7,246 nucleotides of DNA from Alphaproteobacteria bacterium CG11_big_fil_rev_8_21_14_0_20_44_7 (GTDB taxonomy: Bacteria; Pseudomonadota; Alphaproteobacteria; Rickettsiales; 21-14-0-20-44-7), in NCBI GenBank assembly GCA_002787615.1, contig PCXJ01000081.1, positions 1-7,246 of the forward strand, read 5' to 3'. A model generated the notes under the pieces. It was not told the DNA's origin. It worked only from the letters and a program-made list of their open reading frames with translations, and did no database searches. Position 1 is the stretch's first letter. Every line of letters starts with the position of its first letter. Shown here piece by piece: positions 6,058-7,246 of this stretch. Made by a program: the position numbers and the translations under genes.

Positions 6058-7246
6058 ATGGCACAAGCAACACCAATTAACAGATACAGAAATATCGGAA
6101 TTTGCGCGCATATTGATGCGGGTAAGACAACTACTACCGAGCGCATTCTATATTACACTGGTAAATCTCACAAAATCGGTGAGGTGCATGATGGCGCCGC
6201 CACTATGGATTGGATGGAGCAAGAACAAGAGCGCGGAATCACAATTACTTCTGCGGCGACAACTTGCTATTGGAAAAAAGACGGCGAAGATTATCGCATT
6301 AACATTATCGACACACCGGGTCACGTTGACTTCACAATTGAAGTTGAGCGTTCAATGCGTGTTCTTGATGGCGCTGTGACTGTATTCGATTCTGTTGCAG
6401 GTGTTGAGCCGCAATCAGAAACTGTATGGCGTCAAGCTGATAAATATAAAGTTCCACGCATGTGCTTCGTCAACAAAATGGATAGAATCGGCGCTAATTT
6501 CCAACGTTGCGTAGATATGATGGTTAGCCGTTTGGGCACAAATCCGGTAAAAATCCAACTTCCTATTGGTTCGGAAGAAAAATTTGAAGGTATAATTGAC
6601 CTTGTTCGCTTCAAGGAAATTCTATGGGATGGCGAGCAATTAGGCGCAACATTTGAATATGTTGATATCCGCCCTGAGCTTCTAGAAGAAGCAACAGCCG
6701 AGCGCCTAAAAATGATTGAGCAAGTTGTTGAAGCTGACGAAGAGATTATGGAAAAATATCTCGAAGGTAACGAAGTTAGCGAAGCCGAGCTTAAAAAATG
6801 TATCCGTAAAGGCTGCATCGCGGGCACGCATATTCCGGTTCTTTGTGGCTCTGCGTTCAAAAACAAAGGTGTTCAGCCGATGCTTGATGCAGTGGTTGAT
6901 TTCCTCCCCGCGCCAACTGATGTTCCGGCGATTAAAGGTGTGGACGTGCATGACGAATCAAAAGAAATCACTCGCCCGAATTCAGCAGATGCTCCATTTG
7001 CCGGATTAGCATTTAAAATTATGAATGATCCATTCGTTGGCTCATTAACATTCGTCCGCGTTTACTCAGGCAAGCTGGAAGCGGGCTCATATGTTCATAA
7101 CACTGTAAAAGACAGAAAAGAGCGTGTTGGCCGTATGTTGCTTATGCACTCAAATGATCGCGAAGATGTGAAATTTGCGACTGCCGGTGATATTGTGGCG
7201 ATTGCAGGTCTAAAAGATACAACTACAGGTGATACACTTTCTGACC
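6058..7246 (+). CDS. fusA: translation elongation factor G, 5' part (truncated by window edge)
   Basis: GTPase that drives tRNA-mRNA translocation and, with RRF, ribosome recycling. I translated 396 complete codons before the window ends, a little over half of the roughly 700-residue family length. The G domain is complete: G1 AHIDAGKT (17-24), switch I ERGITITSA (58-66), G3 DTPGH (85-89), G4 NKMD (139-142) and G5 GSA (264-266), with the EF-G-specific insert between G4 and G5. Domain II begins around residue 310 (FAGLAFKIMNDPFVGSLTFVRVYSG) and is cut near DTTTGDTLSD. AGGAAG at 6045-6050 sits seven bases before the ATG. The sequence looks like canonical housekeeping EF-G, not a resistance-type or paralogous form. 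The GICAHIDAGK and SAATTC wording recalls Rickettsiales-like alphaproteobacterial EF-G, from memory only. tuf is the expected next gene but lies outside the window. Confidence 0.98.
   Translation, partial: MAQATPINRYRNIGICAHIDAGKTTTTERILYYTGKSHKIGEVHDGAATMDWMEQEQERGITITSAATTCYWKKDGEDYRINIIDTPGHVDFTIEVERSMRVLDGAVTVFDSVAGVEPQSETVWRQADKYKVPRMCFVNKMDRIGANFQRCVDMMVSRLGTNPVKIQLPIGSEEKFEGIIDLVRFKEILWDGEQLGATFEYVDIRPELLEEATAERLKMIEQVVEADEEIMEKYLEGNEVSEAELKKCIRKGCIAGTHIPVLCGSAFKNKGVQPMLDAVVDFLPAPTDVPAIKGVDVHDESKEITRPNSADAPFAGLAFKIMNDPFVGSLTFVRVYSGKLEAGSYVHNTVKDRKERVGRMLLMHSNDREDVKFATAGDIVAIAGLKDTTTGDTLSD

Noticed and set aside
6432..6866. 144-aa open frame on the minus strand inside fusA
   Set aside because: It lies wholly antisense to the EF-G G domain, whose motifs G4 and G5 are encoded on the plus strand there. 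The antisense protein is Ser-rich without recognisable motifs, typical of a shadow frame.

Overview
The window reads as chromosomal housekeeping DNA from an alphaproteobacterium with moderately AT-rich composition, judged by eye and not computed. The pointers are the alphaproteobacterial character of CarB, S12 and S7, a TPR-sulfotransferase fusion of a type common in that class, and an EF-G N-terminus (GICAHIDAGKTTTTER, then SAATTC) that from memory looks like deep-branching or Rickettsiales-like alphaproteobacteria. The lineage call is inference and needs a tree.

Layout: positions 1-186 carry no gene but hold a roughly 108-bp concentric imperfect palindrome (73-180). One of its arms can also pair with the last codons of carB. 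carB, the large subunit of carbamoyl-phosphate synthetase, fills 187-3411 on the minus strand, complete and apparently intact. A 92-bp divergent spacer separates it from a plus-strand gene (3504-5003) encoding a 499-aa protein with N-terminal TPR repeats and a C-terminal PAPS-dependent sulfotransferase domain.

After a 178-bp noncoding stretch with a strong sigma-70-type promoter (TTGACT, 17 bp, TATATT) comes the start of the str ribosomal operon: rpsL (S12), rpsG (S7) and fusA (EF-G), closely spaced and co-directional. fusA runs off the right edge after 396 codons. The leader of about 115 nt before rpsL contains a 13-codon open reading frame with its own Shine-Dalgarno-like sequence.

The genes belong to three separate roles: arginine and pyrimidine precursor supply (carB), transfer of sulfate to an unknown acceptor (the TPR-sulfotransferase), and translation (rpsL-rpsG-fusA). 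No defence system, CRISPR array, transposase, tRNA or rRNA was seen. The least explained parts are the palindromic element downstream of carB and the str leader. The coding genes are conventional.
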